A stretch of 64,000 nucleotides of DNA from Candidatus Kaistella beijingensis (GCF_020084865.1 NZ_CP071953.1:806001-870000); one strand, 5' to 3'. Counted from the stretch's first letter, positions 33,162 to 41,450 are shown. The notes: generated by a model not told the origin, from the letters alone. Numbers and translations are program-made.

Positions 33162-34544
33162 CTAAATTGTCATCGAGAAAATCCTTGTTTCAGGTTTGTT
33201 GCGCATCATTCTTAAATCGAAAGTCATGGCAACATTTCTTGTGAAAGCCCGACCTTTTTCGGTAATCTTAATTGAGTTTTCTGAAATTTCCACCAAACCG
33301 TCGTCTTCCATTTCCTTTAAGGTTTCCAAGGCATTTTCCAATTCTGGGAAAGCGTTTTGAATGTCCCATGATGTTTCCAAACGGCACATTAAATTCAAAA
33401 TATGTTTTCTGATGATTAAATCTTCTTCGTTTAAAATATGTCCACGGAAAACTGGAATTTTACCTTCTTCTACCCTTTTTTGATATTCTTCGACAGTCTT
33501 TTCATTCTGTGCAAAAGCGTACCAAGAATCGGAAATCGCGCTCATTCCCAAACCGATCATCAGTTGCGTTTTGCTTGAAGAATATCCCATGAAATTTCGG
33601 TGAATATCACCTGAAACCATTGACTGATAAAGGTCGTCGTGCTCCAAAGAAAAGTGATCCATTCCCACTTCAATGTAGCCTAAATCTTCCAATAATTTTT
33701 TTCCGTTCTCGTACAGTTTGCGTTTTTCTTCACCGCTTGGTAAATCATTTTCATCGAAACCGCGTTGTCCAACTCCTTTGATCCAAGGAACATGAGCGTA
33801 AGAATAAAAAGCCAAACGATCTGGCTTTAATTCCAAGGTTTTGCGGATGGTGAATTCCATTTTTTCCCAAGTGTGGAACGGCAAACCGAAAACCAAATCG
33901 TGGGAAACGCTTTTGTAGCCGATTTCTCGCGCCCATTCTGTCACTTTTTTGACATTTTCATAGGGCTGAATTCTGTTGATCGCTTTTTGAACTTGCGGAT
34001 CATAATCCTGAACCCCAAAACTGCATCTTCGGAAACCCAAATCGTACAGCGTCTGCAAATGTTCTTTCGAGGTATTGTTCGGATGACCTTCAAAAGAAAA
34101 TTCTGGATTTTCAGCGATTTCTGCTTTTGCGAAAATTCCTTCCAAAAGTTTTCGCAAGTTTTCCGGCGAAAAGAAAGTTGGAGTTCCACCACCCAAATGC
34201 AATTCTTTGATTTTGGGCACTTGGTTCTTTTTACTTGGCTCTTGGCTCTTTAGTAATTCTAAGTACAAATCCCATTCTTTCAAAACGCTAACCAAATAAG
34301 GTGTTTCTACGGAATGTTGTTTCGTGATTCTTTTGTGACAAGCACAAAATGTACACAATTGCTCACAAAACGGTAAGTGAATATAGATGGAAATTCCTTC
34401 GGAATCGTTGCTTTCATTGAAAGATCTGATCACAGAGTTTTGCCATTGTTCCGAAGAAAAATTGGCTTCGTCCCAAAAAGGAACGGTGGGATAAGAAGTG
34501 TAACGGGGACCGGGAATGTTGTATTTGTCGATTAGGGAATTCAT
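33162..34544 (-). CDS. hemN: Oxygen-independent coproporphyrinogen III oxidase (radical SAM)
   Basis: The 460-residue protein decarboxylates coproporphyrinogen III in haem synthesis without oxygen. The iron-sulfur motif is CEQLCTFCACHK (CxxxCxxC) near residue 60, followed by HLGGGTPTF, then SFEGHPN, FGVQDYDPQVQKAINRIQPY and HDLVFGLPF. The C-terminal HemN domain is present, and the YASYAHVPW-type block (here FYSYAHVPWIKG) favours true HemN over HemW. Residues about 98-112 hold an odd Ser/Lys/Gln-rich stretch encoded by filler repeats. The start at 34544 is used because a TAnnTTTG element lies 37 nt upstream. Confidence 0.93.
   Translation of the reverse strand: MNSLIDKYNIPGPRYTSYPTVPFWDEANFSSEQWQNSVIRSFNESNDSEGISIYIHLPFCEQLCTFCACHKRITKQHSVETPYLVSVLKEWDLYLELLKSQEPSKKNQVPKIKELHLGGGTPTFFSPENLRKLLEGIFAKAEIAENPEFSFEGHPNNTSKEHLQTLYDLGFRRCSFGVQDYDPQVQKAINRIQPYENVKKVTEWAREIGYKSVSHDLVFGLPFHTWEKMEFTIRKTLELKPDRLAFYSYAHVPWIKGVGQRGFDENDLPSGEEKRKLYENGKKLLEDLGYIEVGMDHFSLEHDDLYQSMVSGDIHRNFMGYSSSKTQLMIGLGMSAISDSWYAFAQNEKTVEEYQKRVEEGKIPVFRGHILNEEDLIIRKHILNLMCRLETSWDIQNAFPELENALETLKEMEDDGLVEISENSIKITEKGRAFTRNVAMTFDLRMMRNKPETRIFSMTI
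34206..34252 (-). repeat. Short filler repeat inside hemN
   Basis: The plus strand reads CTTGGTTCTTTTTACTTGGC then TCTTGGCTCTT: imperfect copies of ACTTGG/TCTTGGCTC. It encodes the hydrophilic segment SQEPSKKNQVP and keeps the frame. Confidence 0.45.
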
Positions 34545-34581
34545 AATTTGTTGCGAGCTACGAGTTTCGTGTTTCGTGGTG

Positions 34582-34589
34582 CAAAAGTA
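34582..34589 (-). promoter_or_regulatory. TAnnTTTG -7 element of hemN
   Basis: On the minus strand TACTTTTG lies 37 nt before the ATG at 34544. Confidence 0.5.
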
Positions 34590-34611
34590 GGGAATTTTTT
34601 CCGTACGGATT

Positions 34612-34671
34612 TCACAGATTCTCACTGATAAAACTCTTGTGATCATCCGTGAAAATCTGTGTAATCTGTGA
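34612..34671. repeat. Inverted repeat TCACAGATT/AATCTGTGA in the hemN upstream gap
   Basis: TCACAGATT (34612-34620) and AATCTGTGA (34663-34671) pair over a long loop that contains a further direct copy of AATCTGTG. It is close in style to widely dispersed intergenic repeats. Confidence 0.45.
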
Positions 34672-34675
34672 GACC

Positions 34676-35710
34676 TTATTTCAGAGTCATTTTCACAATC
34701 CTATCCTTCCCCGCGAAAACCAATGTATTTCTATCAATCCATTCACAAGCATAAAGACCTTTTTCATCTGAAATTTTAGTCCAAGTTTTTCCGTAATCAG
34801 TTGAAAAATCTATATTCTGGTCACCAACTGCAATGATGTCTTTTCCTTTAGATTTTGGACGGATTTTCACACAAGTTTTGTAACCTGAATTTTTTCCTGA
34901 TGCCTGAATTTGCCATGTTTCACCGCCATCGTTTGTGGTTGCGATATTGTTGATATTTTCAGATTGTTTGGTGTAATCACCACCCACTGCAATTCCAAAT
35001 TTATTGTCATAGAAGTCGATGGAATAAATTCCTTGTGAAGAAGTTCCTTGAATAAAGGGGGTATCAAAAACCTTCCAATCTACTGGTTTATTCCAATTGA
35101 ATTTAAAAATTCTTGCTTTGGTACCGCCACTCGCTATCCAAACCCAATTTCCTTTCATTGCGATATTCGAATTACTTGCTGCGAAATGAGCTTCACCTGG
35201 AAAATATGCAGGCAAATCTGGTTTTGCTTTTTCTAAACCATGATTAAACTCTCTATCAATCATCATTAAAAAATTTGGAGTCACCCCTTTGAAGGGATCG
35301 CTAATTGCTAAACCTCGATCCGCTTTGTCGAACATAAAAGCATCAAAGAAAAATTTTTCATTATTCGGTGTACGAACCAATCCGTAAGATTTCTTCAGTG
35401 TTTTCTTATTAACGATAAAATGATGCGGTAAAGAATCAATATCGAGCATATGAAAGTTTTTGGAATCTTGTGCTAATGTCCTGAACTGCAATTTTTTCTC
35501 AGATAAAATCAACTGTTTTTTATCCGAAGAATCTTTCAAACTCACATAACCAAATTTAGAATCCGTTCCCGCGTACCAAACTTTTCCATTATAAATCTGA
35601 ATCGCACGAATGGAGATTTTATCCTTCAACAAAGTTTGAATTTCTACTTTTTGAGCGAAAGAAAAATTTCCAAAAAAAATGATGACTAAGAAGTAGAACA
35701 GTTTTTTCAT
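34676..35710 (-). CDS. Secreted BNR/YCF48-like repeat protein
   Basis: The 344-residue protein begins with a signal peptide (MKKLFYFLVIIFFGNFSFAQ). The body has repeated beta-strand units with Asp-box-like text such as ATTNDGGETWQIQ and STDYGKTWTKIS, as in BNR-repeat or photosystem-assembly-factor (YCF48) beta-propellers. It is often annotated as oxidoreductase or glycosyl hydrolase, but no catalytic residues are evident here, so only a secreted propeller is claimed. There is no T9SS sorting domain. An upstream start at 35749 would spoil the signal peptide and is rejected. Confidence 0.75.
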   Translation of the reverse strand: MKKLFYFLVIIFFGNFSFAQKVEIQTLLKDKISIRAIQIYNGKVWYAGTDSKFGYVSLKDSSDKKQLILSEKKLQFRTLAQDSKNFHMLDIDSLPHHFIVNKKTLKKSYGLVRTPNNEKFFFDAFMFDKADRGLAISDPFKGVTPNFLMMIDREFNHGLEKAKPDLPAYFPGEAHFAASNSNIAMKGNWVWIASGGTKARIFKFNWNKPVDWKVFDTPFIQGTSSQGIYSIDFYDNKFGIAVGGDYTKQSENINNIATTNDGGETWQIQASGKNSGYKTCVKIRPKSKGKDIIAVGDQNIDFSTDYGKTWTKISDEKGLYACEWIDRNTLVFAGKDRIVKMTLK

Positions 35711-35754
35711 TGAATTCAATTTTAACCAAAAGTAGTGAATTTGATGCAAAAAAA

Positions 35755-35762
35755 ATCCCGGC
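35755..35762 (-). terminator. Distal half of an IS-split intrinsic terminator
   Basis: ATCCCGGC here is the exact complement of GCCGGGAT at 37197-37204 on the other side of the IS element. Without the IS (and one copy of the ATT duplication) the two form an 8-bp stem with loop GAATT, followed on the minus strand by eight T. This would be the terminator of the amino-acid permease. Confidence 0.75.
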
Positions 35763-35795
35763 GAATTTAGACTGCACCCAAAAGTTTAGACAAAA

Positions 35796-36596
35796 TTAAA
35801 CAATATTATTAAAGGAAAGAGTTCGGTACTGTACCGGGCTCTTTCCTTTTAAATTAAGCCTTATTCTGTCGTTGTTGTAATAATCAATGTATTCTTTTAT
35901 TTCTTTCCTGAGTTCGTCGATAGAACCAAACTTTTTGGTATAAAACATTTCAGACTTCAATGTTCCGAAGAAATTTTCGATTATGGCATTGTCCAGACAG
36001 TTCCCTTTTCGGGACATACTTTGAACAATTCCTTTTTCTTTTAATATATTTTGATAAGCTTTCATTTGATATTGCCAACCTTGGTCTGAATGTAAAATGA
36101 TGTTTTCTGTATTTTTAATTTTCTTTAAACCCTTTTTCAGCATATCTGTAATCTGTGCAAAGACAGGCCTTTCTGAGAGATTATAGCTGATGATTTCACC
36201 GTTGAATAAATCGATTATCGGAGATAAATAGAGCTTATTTCCCGAGACATTAAATTCCGTTACATCGGTTGCCCACTTCGTGTTCGGCTGGTCGGCTTTG
36301 AAATTTCTTTTCAAAATATTGGGTGCTATTTTTCCTTGTTCTCCACGGTAAGATTTGTATTTCTTTACCCGTATAATGCTTTTCAGTCCTAGCGATTTCA
36401 TTAATCTCAATACTGTTTTATGATTGATAATAATTCCTTTATCTCTCATTGTCAAAGTAATACGCCGGTATCCAAACCTTCCTTTGTGTTGATGATAAAT
36501 CTGTTTTATCATTGTTTTTACGTCCGAATATTTGTCGGTTTGAGCCTTGTTTTGATGATAATAGAAACTGCTTCTCGCCATCCCGGTACAATCCAA
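35796..36596 (-). CDS. IS3-family transposase OrfB (DDE integrase core)
   Basis: The listed frame gives 266 residues, but OrfB coding runs further upstream in the same frame (KEQAKAIEELRPKYNLSVLL) and overlaps the end of orfA. It is therefore probably made only as an OrfAB fusion by -1 frameshifting near 36650-36656. The first listed codon is TTG and not a true start. Domains: HTH_21-like N-terminus (SSFYYHQNKAQTDKYSDV) and rve integrase core with the catalytic residues in WATDVTEF, ILHSDQGWQY and the Glu of LDNAIIENFFGTLKSE. The catalytic triad is intact. Confidence 0.92.
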   Translation of the reverse strand: MDCTGMARSSFYYHQNKAQTDKYSDVKTMIKQIYHQHKGRFGYRRITLTMRDKGIIINHKTVLRLMKSLGLKSIIRVKKYKSYRGEQGKIAPNILKRNFKADQPNTKWATDVTEFNVSGNKLYLSPIIDLFNGEIISYNLSERPVFAQITDMLKKGLKKIKNTENIILHSDQGWQYQMKAYQNILKEKGIVQSMSRKGNCLDNAIIENFFGTLKSEMFYTKKFGSIDELRKEIKEYIDYYNNDRIRLNLKGKSPVQYRTLSFNNIV

Positions 36597-36622
36597 TAAT
36601 ACGGACAGATTGTATTTAGGCC

Positions 36623-37147
36623 TTAACTCTTCGATGGCTTTTGCTTGTTCTTTTTGAGAGTTAAGGCGTCTAACTTTTTTAGAAAATCGATTTCGGCTCG
36701 CAGTCTTTCATTTTCCAGTAACAATTCTTCTTCCCTGGTCAATGGTTTGCCAGACTTTTTCTTTTTACGTTGGTAATCGCTCATAATTGCTGGTCTTCCT
36801 TTGGGTTTATTCTGTAACCCTAAAATACCACTTTTTTCGTAAGCGCTCCGCCAATTGGTGATGCTGGATTCTGCAGCGATATTAAACCGTGCAGCAGCTT
36901 GCTTTAGAGATAAGTCTTGTGCCTTGATCGTTTCCAAAACTCTTAACTTAAATTTTACGTCATAACGGCGATTGCTTCTGCGTTGCAGTCCTTCAATTCC
37001 GTACAAATCATAAAACCTTTTCCATTTGCGAACAACCGTCGCATCCAAACCTACTTCCTGTGCCAAAGAGTGGATCGACAGATCATTTTTCTTAATCTTC
37101 TCCACACAACTCACCTTAAATTCTAAACTATACTTTGATTCTCCCAT
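36623..37147 (-). CDS. IS3-family transposase OrfA (DNA-binding subunit)
   Basis: The 174-residue protein has two helix-turn-helix modules (SIHSLAQEVGLDATVVRKWK and LSLKQAAARFNIAAESSITN) and a leucine-zipper-like coiled coil at the C-terminus (EELLLENERLRAEIDFLKKL), as in IS150-type OrfA. It binds the IS ends and regulates transposition. Near its end the minus strand reads CTCAAAAAGAAC; a -1 slip on AAA-AAG joins it to OrfB. Its ATG lies 46 nt inside the right IS end. Confidence 0.92.
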   Translation of the reverse strand: MGESKYSLEFKVSCVEKIKKNDLSIHSLAQEVGLDATVVRKWKRFYDLYGIEGLQRRSNRRYDVKFKLRVLETIKAQDLSLKQAAARFNIAAESSITNWRSAYEKSGILGLQNKPKGRPAIMSDYQRKKKKSGKPLTREEELLLENERLRAEIDFLKKLDALTLKKNKQKPSKS

Positions 37148-37196
37148 AATAAAAATGCCCCTAAAAAGTGTCTAACTTTTTGGGGGCAGTCCAATT

Positions 37197-37204
37197 GCCG
37201 GGAT
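37197..37204 (-). terminator. Proximal half of the IS-split terminator of the permease gene
   Basis: GCCGGGAT, 20 nt after the permease stop, complements ATCCCGGC at 35755-35762. The IS now separates the arms by 1.4 kb, so the original terminator cannot fold as before. Confidence 0.75.
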
Positions 37205-37223
37205 CAAAATTTATTTTTAAAAT

Positions 37224-38909
37224 TTACCTTCTGTTTTTAAAGAAATAATATCCGTAGAAAATTGTGTGAATAACAATCATCACCACGGAGAAAATTACCA
37301 ATCCGCCATCATCCGCTTTATCAGCAAGTGCCGCTTGATGGTGGAAATAGGTTAAGATGATCAAAATTAATGTTAATGCAGCTCCACAAATGGCGGAAAC
37401 ACTGTAATTTTTCGGGTCATTCGTCGTACCATTGGCTTTTCCAAGGAATGAATTCTTGATTCCTCTCCACAAATAAACGTCCAAACCAATCATCATCCAA
37501 ATCACCAAACGAATCCAGGTGTCGAAAGGAAGGAAAGCCATCATTCCGAAACAAGTTAGAACTCCTAAAATTGGAACCAGCGGAACCAAAGGTGTCTTGA
37601 AAGCTCTTGGCGCATCCGGCTGCGTTTTTCTCATTACCAAAACTCCGATGCAAACCAGGATGAAGGCGAATAAAGTTCCGATGGAAGTCATTTCTCCAAC
37701 AACTCTACCCGGAATAAATGCCGCAAATAAACTCACGAAAACCAAGAAGAAAATATTTGACTTAAAAGGCGTTCTGAATTTGCTGTGAATTTCACTGAAC
37801 ACTTTCGGCAACAAACCATCGTGACTCATCGAATAGAAAACTCGGCTTTGTCCCATCAACATTACTAAAATTACCGATGCGTAACCCAAAAGAATCGCAA
37901 TAATAATCGAAGTATTCAACCAAGGATATTCCGGAACCATTTGTCCATTAATTACACTTCCCATCGCATCAATCGCAATCGCAACCGGCGCTAAATGGTC
38001 GGAACCACCACCTGCAGTAAATTCTTTGTAGTGTACAACTCCCACCATCACATAAGCGAAAACAATATACAAAACCGTACAGATTAAAAGCGAGCCCATA
38101 ATTCCGATTGGCATTGCTTTTTTAGGATTTTTGGTTTCCTGTGCAGCGGTGGAAACTGCATCAAATCCAATATAGGCAAAGAAGACGACTGCAGCCGCCC
38201 GAATAATTCCGGACCAACCATATTCCCCAAATTTACCCGTGTTTTCAGGAATTAGTGGTGTTAAATTTTCTGCTTTTACATATTTAAAACCAACAAAAAT
38301 AAAAATCAAAACGATCGCAACTTTCAAGATCACAATCGCCGTATTTACCCACGCCGATTCGCTGGTTCCTTTAATTAAAACCAAAGACATCACCACCACA
38401 ATGAAAACTGCGGGTAGATTAATTAATCCCGCCGCTCCCGAAGAACTTACGTCAAAAGGCGTCATCAACAATTGTTCGGGAAGATTTACGCCGAAACTGT
38501 GGAACAATTTTCCGAGATATCCCGACCAACTCGAAGCCACGGTTGCGGCTCCCACTGCATATTCCAAAACCAAATCCCAACCGATAATCCACGCAATAAA
38601 TTCGCCCATCGTTGCGTAAGAATACGTGTATGCACTCCCTGCAACTGGAATCATGGACGCAAATTCTGCGTAACACAATCCGGCAAAAGCACAACCTAAA
38701 GCTGCGATTATAAATGAAATCATAATTCCAGGACCGGCGTAATTTGCCGCCGCAATTCCGGTGATTGAAAATAATCCCGCCCCGATAATTGCGCCAATCC
38801 CAAGCGCAACAAGAGCACCGGAACTCAGGGTTTTTTTCAGTCCTTTTTCAGATTCTTCCGCTTCTGCGAGAAGTTGGTTCAAAGGTTTCGTTCTCCAAAG
38901 ATTCGACAT
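37224..38909 (-). CDS. Amino acid permease, APC superfamily
   Basis: The 561-residue protein has about 14 hydrophobic segments. The unwound first helix is GIGAIIGAGLFSITG, matching the APC substrate site consensus, followed by CAFAGLCYAEFASMIPVAGS, both characteristic of cationic amino-acid transporter (CAT)-like members. FFAYIGFDAVSTAAQETKNP in helix 6-7 is also typical. It imports amino acids with a cation or by exchange; the exact substrate is unknown. Its terminator is split by the downstream IS element. Confidence 0.92.
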   Translation of the reverse strand: MSNLWRTKPLNQLLAEAEESEKGLKKTLSSGALVALGIGAIIGAGLFSITGIAAANYAGPGIMISFIIAALGCAFAGLCYAEFASMIPVAGSAYTYSYATMGEFIAWIIGWDLVLEYAVGAATVASSWSGYLGKLFHSFGVNLPEQLLMTPFDVSSSGAAGLINLPAVFIVVVMSLVLIKGTSESAWVNTAIVILKVAIVLIFIFVGFKYVKAENLTPLIPENTGKFGEYGWSGIIRAAAVVFFAYIGFDAVSTAAQETKNPKKAMPIGIMGSLLICTVLYIVFAYVMVGVVHYKEFTAGGGSDHLAPVAIAIDAMGSVINGQMVPEYPWLNTSIIIAILLGYASVILVMLMGQSRVFYSMSHDGLLPKVFSEIHSKFRTPFKSNIFFLVFVSLFAAFIPGRVVGEMTSIGTLFAFILVCIGVLVMRKTQPDAPRAFKTPLVPLVPILGVLTCFGMMAFLPFDTWIRLVIWMMIGLDVYLWRGIKNSFLGKANGTTNDPKNYSVSAICGAALTLILIILTYFHHQAALADKADDGGLVIFSVVMIVIHTIFYGYYFFKNRR

Positions 38910-39122
38910 TTTTTAATTTTTTAAATATTTCCAAAAATATAAAATTTTAGCAATGATTAACTATTTCAAGTCAATTTTCTTTTTAAAAAACAGAAATTAG
39001 TTTCGCAAAATTTTGATTTTCATATTAAAGTAGCAAAGTTGGAAATGAAAGTGTACTTAAATGTTAGCAAAACAATGATTACTGATTAACAGTTCAACAA
39101 TTATTTTCCTTAACTTTAATCC

Positions 39123-39731
39123 ATGGTTTTAAAAGATCTATTTCAATCAGATTTACAGAAAGAAATTGCTGATGCAGGTTATCTAAAGACTTTTGCAGCA
39201 GGCGAAATTATTCTGAATATGGATTCTTATGTGAAAAGTATTCCGGTGGTGATTTCTGGAAGCATCAAAGTTATCCGAACTGAAGAAGACGGCCGTGAAA
39301 TCCTGCTATATTATTTGACTCCCGGCGAAAGTTGCATCGTTTCTATACTTTCGGGTATGAAAAACGAAACTTCAAAAGTAAAGGCGGTGGTAGAAGAAGA
39401 CGCAGAAATCATGATGATTCCAGCCGATAAAGCTAAAGATTGGGTAAAAAAATATCCTGAATGGACCGACTTTATTTTCAACCTTTATCAAAAAAGATTC
39501 GAGGAACTTTTGGATGTGGTGAATTCTGTTGCCTTTCAAAAACTGGATGCCCGACTTTTACATTTAATCAGACAGAAAACTCAACTTTACCGTTCCAAAG
39601 AAATCTCCGTTACGCACCAACAATTGGCGGATGAGCTCGGAATTACGCGTGAAGCAACGAGTCGGGTTTTAAAACAGATGGAAAAAGACGGAATTGTGGA
39701 ACTTTCCAGAAATAAAATTCGGCTTTTGTGA
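39123..39731 (+). CDS. Crp/Fnr family transcriptional regulator
   Basis: The 202-residue protein has an N-terminal cyclic-nucleotide-binding-like barrel (FAAGEIILN, VVISGSIKVIRTEEDGREIL, YYLTPGESCIVS) and a C-terminal winged helix (TLVSHQQ-like: VTHQQLADELGITREATSRVL). The PGE-S-C phosphate-loop differs from the RxTAR cAMP-binding pattern of CRP, and there is no Fnr cysteine cluster, so the signal is unknown. It is followed after 68 nt by rhodanese and OsmC genes, which it may control. Confidence 0.9.
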   Translation: MVLKDLFQSDLQKEIADAGYLKTFAAGEIILNMDSYVKSIPVVISGSIKVIRTEEDGREILLYYLTPGESCIVSILSGMKNETSKVKAVVEEDAEIMMIPADKAKDWVKKYPEWTDFIFNLYQKRFEELLDVVNSVAFQKLDARLLHLIRQKTQLYRSKEISVTHQQLADELGITREATSRVLKQMEKDGIVELSRNKIRLL

Positions 39732-39799
39732 TGTTTGTTACTGTGCAGAATTTGCAACCCAATTAATTTTGCGGTATCAATAATCAAAATCGTAAAATT

Positions 39800-40111
39800 A
39801 TGTTTGACACCATCAAAAATCTTTTCGGACTCGATAAAACCGATTATGCGGAACTCGTAAAAAACGGCGCAATCATTGTGGATGTTCGTTCCAAAGGTGA
39901 ATTCGCTTCAGGTCACATTAAAAATTCAATTAACATTCCGGTTGACCAACTTGCCAATAATTTATCCCGTTTAAAGGACAAAAATAAACCTGTAATCACG
40001 TGCTGCGCATCGGGAATGAGAAGTTCTACGGCGCAAAACATCCTTAAAAATGCGGGTTATGCAGAAGTTTACAACGGCGGCGGTTGGATGAGTTTGAACA
40101 ATAAAATCTAA
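39800..40111 (+). CDS. Rhodanese-like domain protein
   Basis: The 103-residue protein is a single rhodanese domain: IIVDVRSKGEFASGHIKNSI, then the active-site loop CCASGMRSS near residue 75 with the catalytic Cys (VITCCASGMRS), and NAGYAEVYNGGGW. It transfers sulfane sulfur or senses it. It is 4 nt from the OsmC gene, and both follow a Crp/Fnr regulator, so a sulfur- or peroxide-related response is plausible. Confidence 0.92.
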   Translation: MFDTIKNLFGLDKTDYAELVKNGAIIVDVRSKGEFASGHIKNSINIPVDQLANNLSRLKDKNKPVITCCASGMRSSTAQNILKNAGYAEVYNGGGWMSLNNKI

Positions 40112-40115
40112 AAAA

Positions 40116-40550
40116 ATGGACGCACATTTTTATAACGTAGAAATCAATTGGAAGGAAGGAAGAAAGGGCGAAATGTCTTCTCCCGAACTTTCCGAAAAAA
40201 TGGAAGTTGCAACACCGCCACAATTTCCGAACGGTGTCGAAAATATTTGGTCGCCTGAACATCTTTTCACTTCGGCTGTCGCGAGTTGTTTGATGACGAC
40301 TTTTTTAGCGATTGCAGAAAATTCGAGGTTAGAATTTGTCGATTTCAAATGCAAGTCGTCAGGAAAACTGGAACAAGTGGATGGTAAATTTTTAATGACC
40401 GAAATTCTTCTTGAACCAACTGTAACGATTGTAAATGAAGCAGATAAAGAAAAAGCCGAACGAGTTTTGCAAAAATCGGAAGCGGCTTGCTTAATTTCTA
40501 ATTCCATCAAATCGAAAGTGATGATGAACACGACCATCATTGTTGGTTAA
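40116..40550 (+). CDS. OsmC family protein
   Basis: The 144-residue protein has the OsmC/Ohr fold: WSPEHLFTSAVASCLMTTFL contains the first conserved Cys, and the second lies in SEAACLISNSIKSKV. These two cysteines form the peroxidase pair in OsmC/Ohr enzymes that reduce organic hydroperoxides. It starts 4 nt after the rhodanese gene and is followed by a terminator. Confidence 0.9.
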   Translation: MDAHFYNVEINWKEGRKGEMSSPELSEKMEVATPPQFPNGVENIWSPEHLFTSAVASCLMTTFLAIAENSRLEFVDFKCKSSGKLEQVDGKFLMTEILLEPTVTIVNEADKEKAERVLQKSEAACLISNSIKSKVMMNTTIIVG

Positions 40551-40574
40551 AAACCATATACTTTTCACTTTAAT

Positions 40575-40605
40575 AAAACCTCGATTTATTCGGGGTTTTG
40601 TTTTT
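40575..40605 (+). terminator. Intrinsic terminator after the crp-rhodanese-osmC group
   Basis: AAAACCTCGA (40575-40584) pairs with TCGGGGTTTT (40590-40599) with one G-T pair, followed by GTTTTT. Confidence 0.75.
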
Positions 40606-40674
40606 CAATGTGAAAATTGAATGTTAAAACACTTCGGATTTTGTACCAACCGCAATTTGTCGCAGCCAAATCTT

Positions 40675-40682
40675 TATCTTTG
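40675..40682 (+). promoter_or_regulatory. TAnnTTTG -7 element of pnuC
   Basis: TATCTTTG lies 5 nt before the ATG at 40688; a leaderless mRNA is expected. Confidence 0.6.
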
Positions 40683-40687
40683 AAACC

Positions 40688-41350
40688 ATGAATTTACATG
40701 ACCTATTCCTGAAACCTTACGAATCGTACACGCATCTTCAGATTTTTCTGGAAGCTACGGCAACCATTTTCGGAATTTTGAGTGTTTATTTTTCCATCAA
40801 AAAGAATATTTGGGTTTATCCAACGGGAATTATTTCTACAGCACTCTACGTCTATATCCTCTTTAATTTCGGGCTTCTCGGCGATATGATGATTAATTTT
40901 TATTATACGGTGATGAGCATTTACGGCTGGATTTTGTGGGCAAAAAGTTCGCAAGACCACGTTCATGTTGAAGTTTCTTGGGCAAAGAAAAAAGAGTGGA
41001 TTTACGGCGGAATTTTATTTTTTTTAAGCTTGTTACTCGTTACCATCGTTTATTATTACAAACCGTTGATTGACAATAAATTTTCCATGCAAAACGTAAC
41101 GCTCGGTTTGGATCATTTGGATTGGGCGAACTGGCTGGATGTTGTTACCACCGCAATTTTCCTTGTCGGGATGTGGTTTATGGCTAAACGCAGAATTGAA
41201 AACTGGATTTTTTGGATTATTGGCGATATTATTTGCATTCCGATGATGATTTATAAAGGTTTGGGAATTACTTCCATACAATATTTGGTGTTCACGGTGA
41301 TGGCGATAATTGGTCTATTTGAATGGAAAAGAAGTTTGAAAAAAGTATAG
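40688..41350 (+). CDS. pnuC: PnuC-type nicotinamide riboside/vitamin transporter
   Basis: The 220-residue protein has about seven membrane helices and the PnuC conserved text: YFSIKKNIWVYPTGIISTAL, NFYYTVMSIYGWILW (WxxW-containing helix) and NWIFWIIGDIICIPMMIYKG. PnuC proteins facilitate uptake of nicotinamide riboside for NAD synthesis; related PnuX/PnuT carry riboflavin or thiamine, so the substrate is not certain. No kinase or riboswitch lies next to it. Confidence 0.9.
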   Translation: MNLHDLFLKPYESYTHLQIFLEATATIFGILSVYFSIKKNIWVYPTGIISTALYVYILFNFGLLGDMMINFYYTVMSIYGWILWAKSSQDHVHVEVSWAKKKEWIYGGILFFLSLLLVTIVYYYKPLIDNKFSMQNVTLGLDHLDWANWLDVVTTAIFLVGMWFMAKRRIENWIFWIIGDIICIPMMIYKGLGITSIQYLVFTVMAIIGLFEWKRSLKKV

Positions 41351-41406
41351 ATGGATATTTGTGATTAATTTAACAAACATCAATTCAGAAATTTATATGT
41401 TTTGCG

Positions 41407-41414
41407 TAACTTTG
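41407..41414 (+). promoter_or_regulatory. TAnnTTTG -7 element of dapF
   Basis: TAACTTTG lies 36 nt before the ATG at 41451, with a terminator-like hairpin in between. Confidence 0.5.
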
Positions 41415-41428
41415 CAGACCAATCAAAC

Positions 41429-41450
41429 AGCGGAATTTTCCGCTTTTTTT
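41429..41450 (+). terminator. Terminator-like hairpin abutting the dapF start codon, possible attenuator
   Basis: AGCGGAA (41429-41435) pairs with TTCCGCT (41438-41444) around TT, and seven T (41444-41450) run directly into the ATG. It lies 14 nt downstream of a TAnnTTTG element. The layout copies that of the rhlE leader. Confidence 0.5.

Larger units (their letters stand above)
35768..37193 (-). mobile_element. IS3-family insertion sequence (IS150-like), 1426 bp, complete
   Basis: The terminal inverted repeats are TAGACTGCACCCAAAAGTTT (left, from 35768) and TGGACTGCCCCCAAAAAGTT (right end, read inward from 37193), matching at about 20 of 25 positions. A 3-bp direct repeat ATT (35765-35767 and 37194-37196) flanks it. 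Inside are orfA and orfB in the usual overlapping -1 arrangement with an intact DDE core, so it looks active. It has landed in the loop of a terminator hairpin. Confidence 0.92.

Noticed and set aside
40606..40687. Riboswitch or NAD-related leader before pnuC
   Set aside because: The promoter element lies 5 nt before the ATG, so no leader RNA is left to form a switch.
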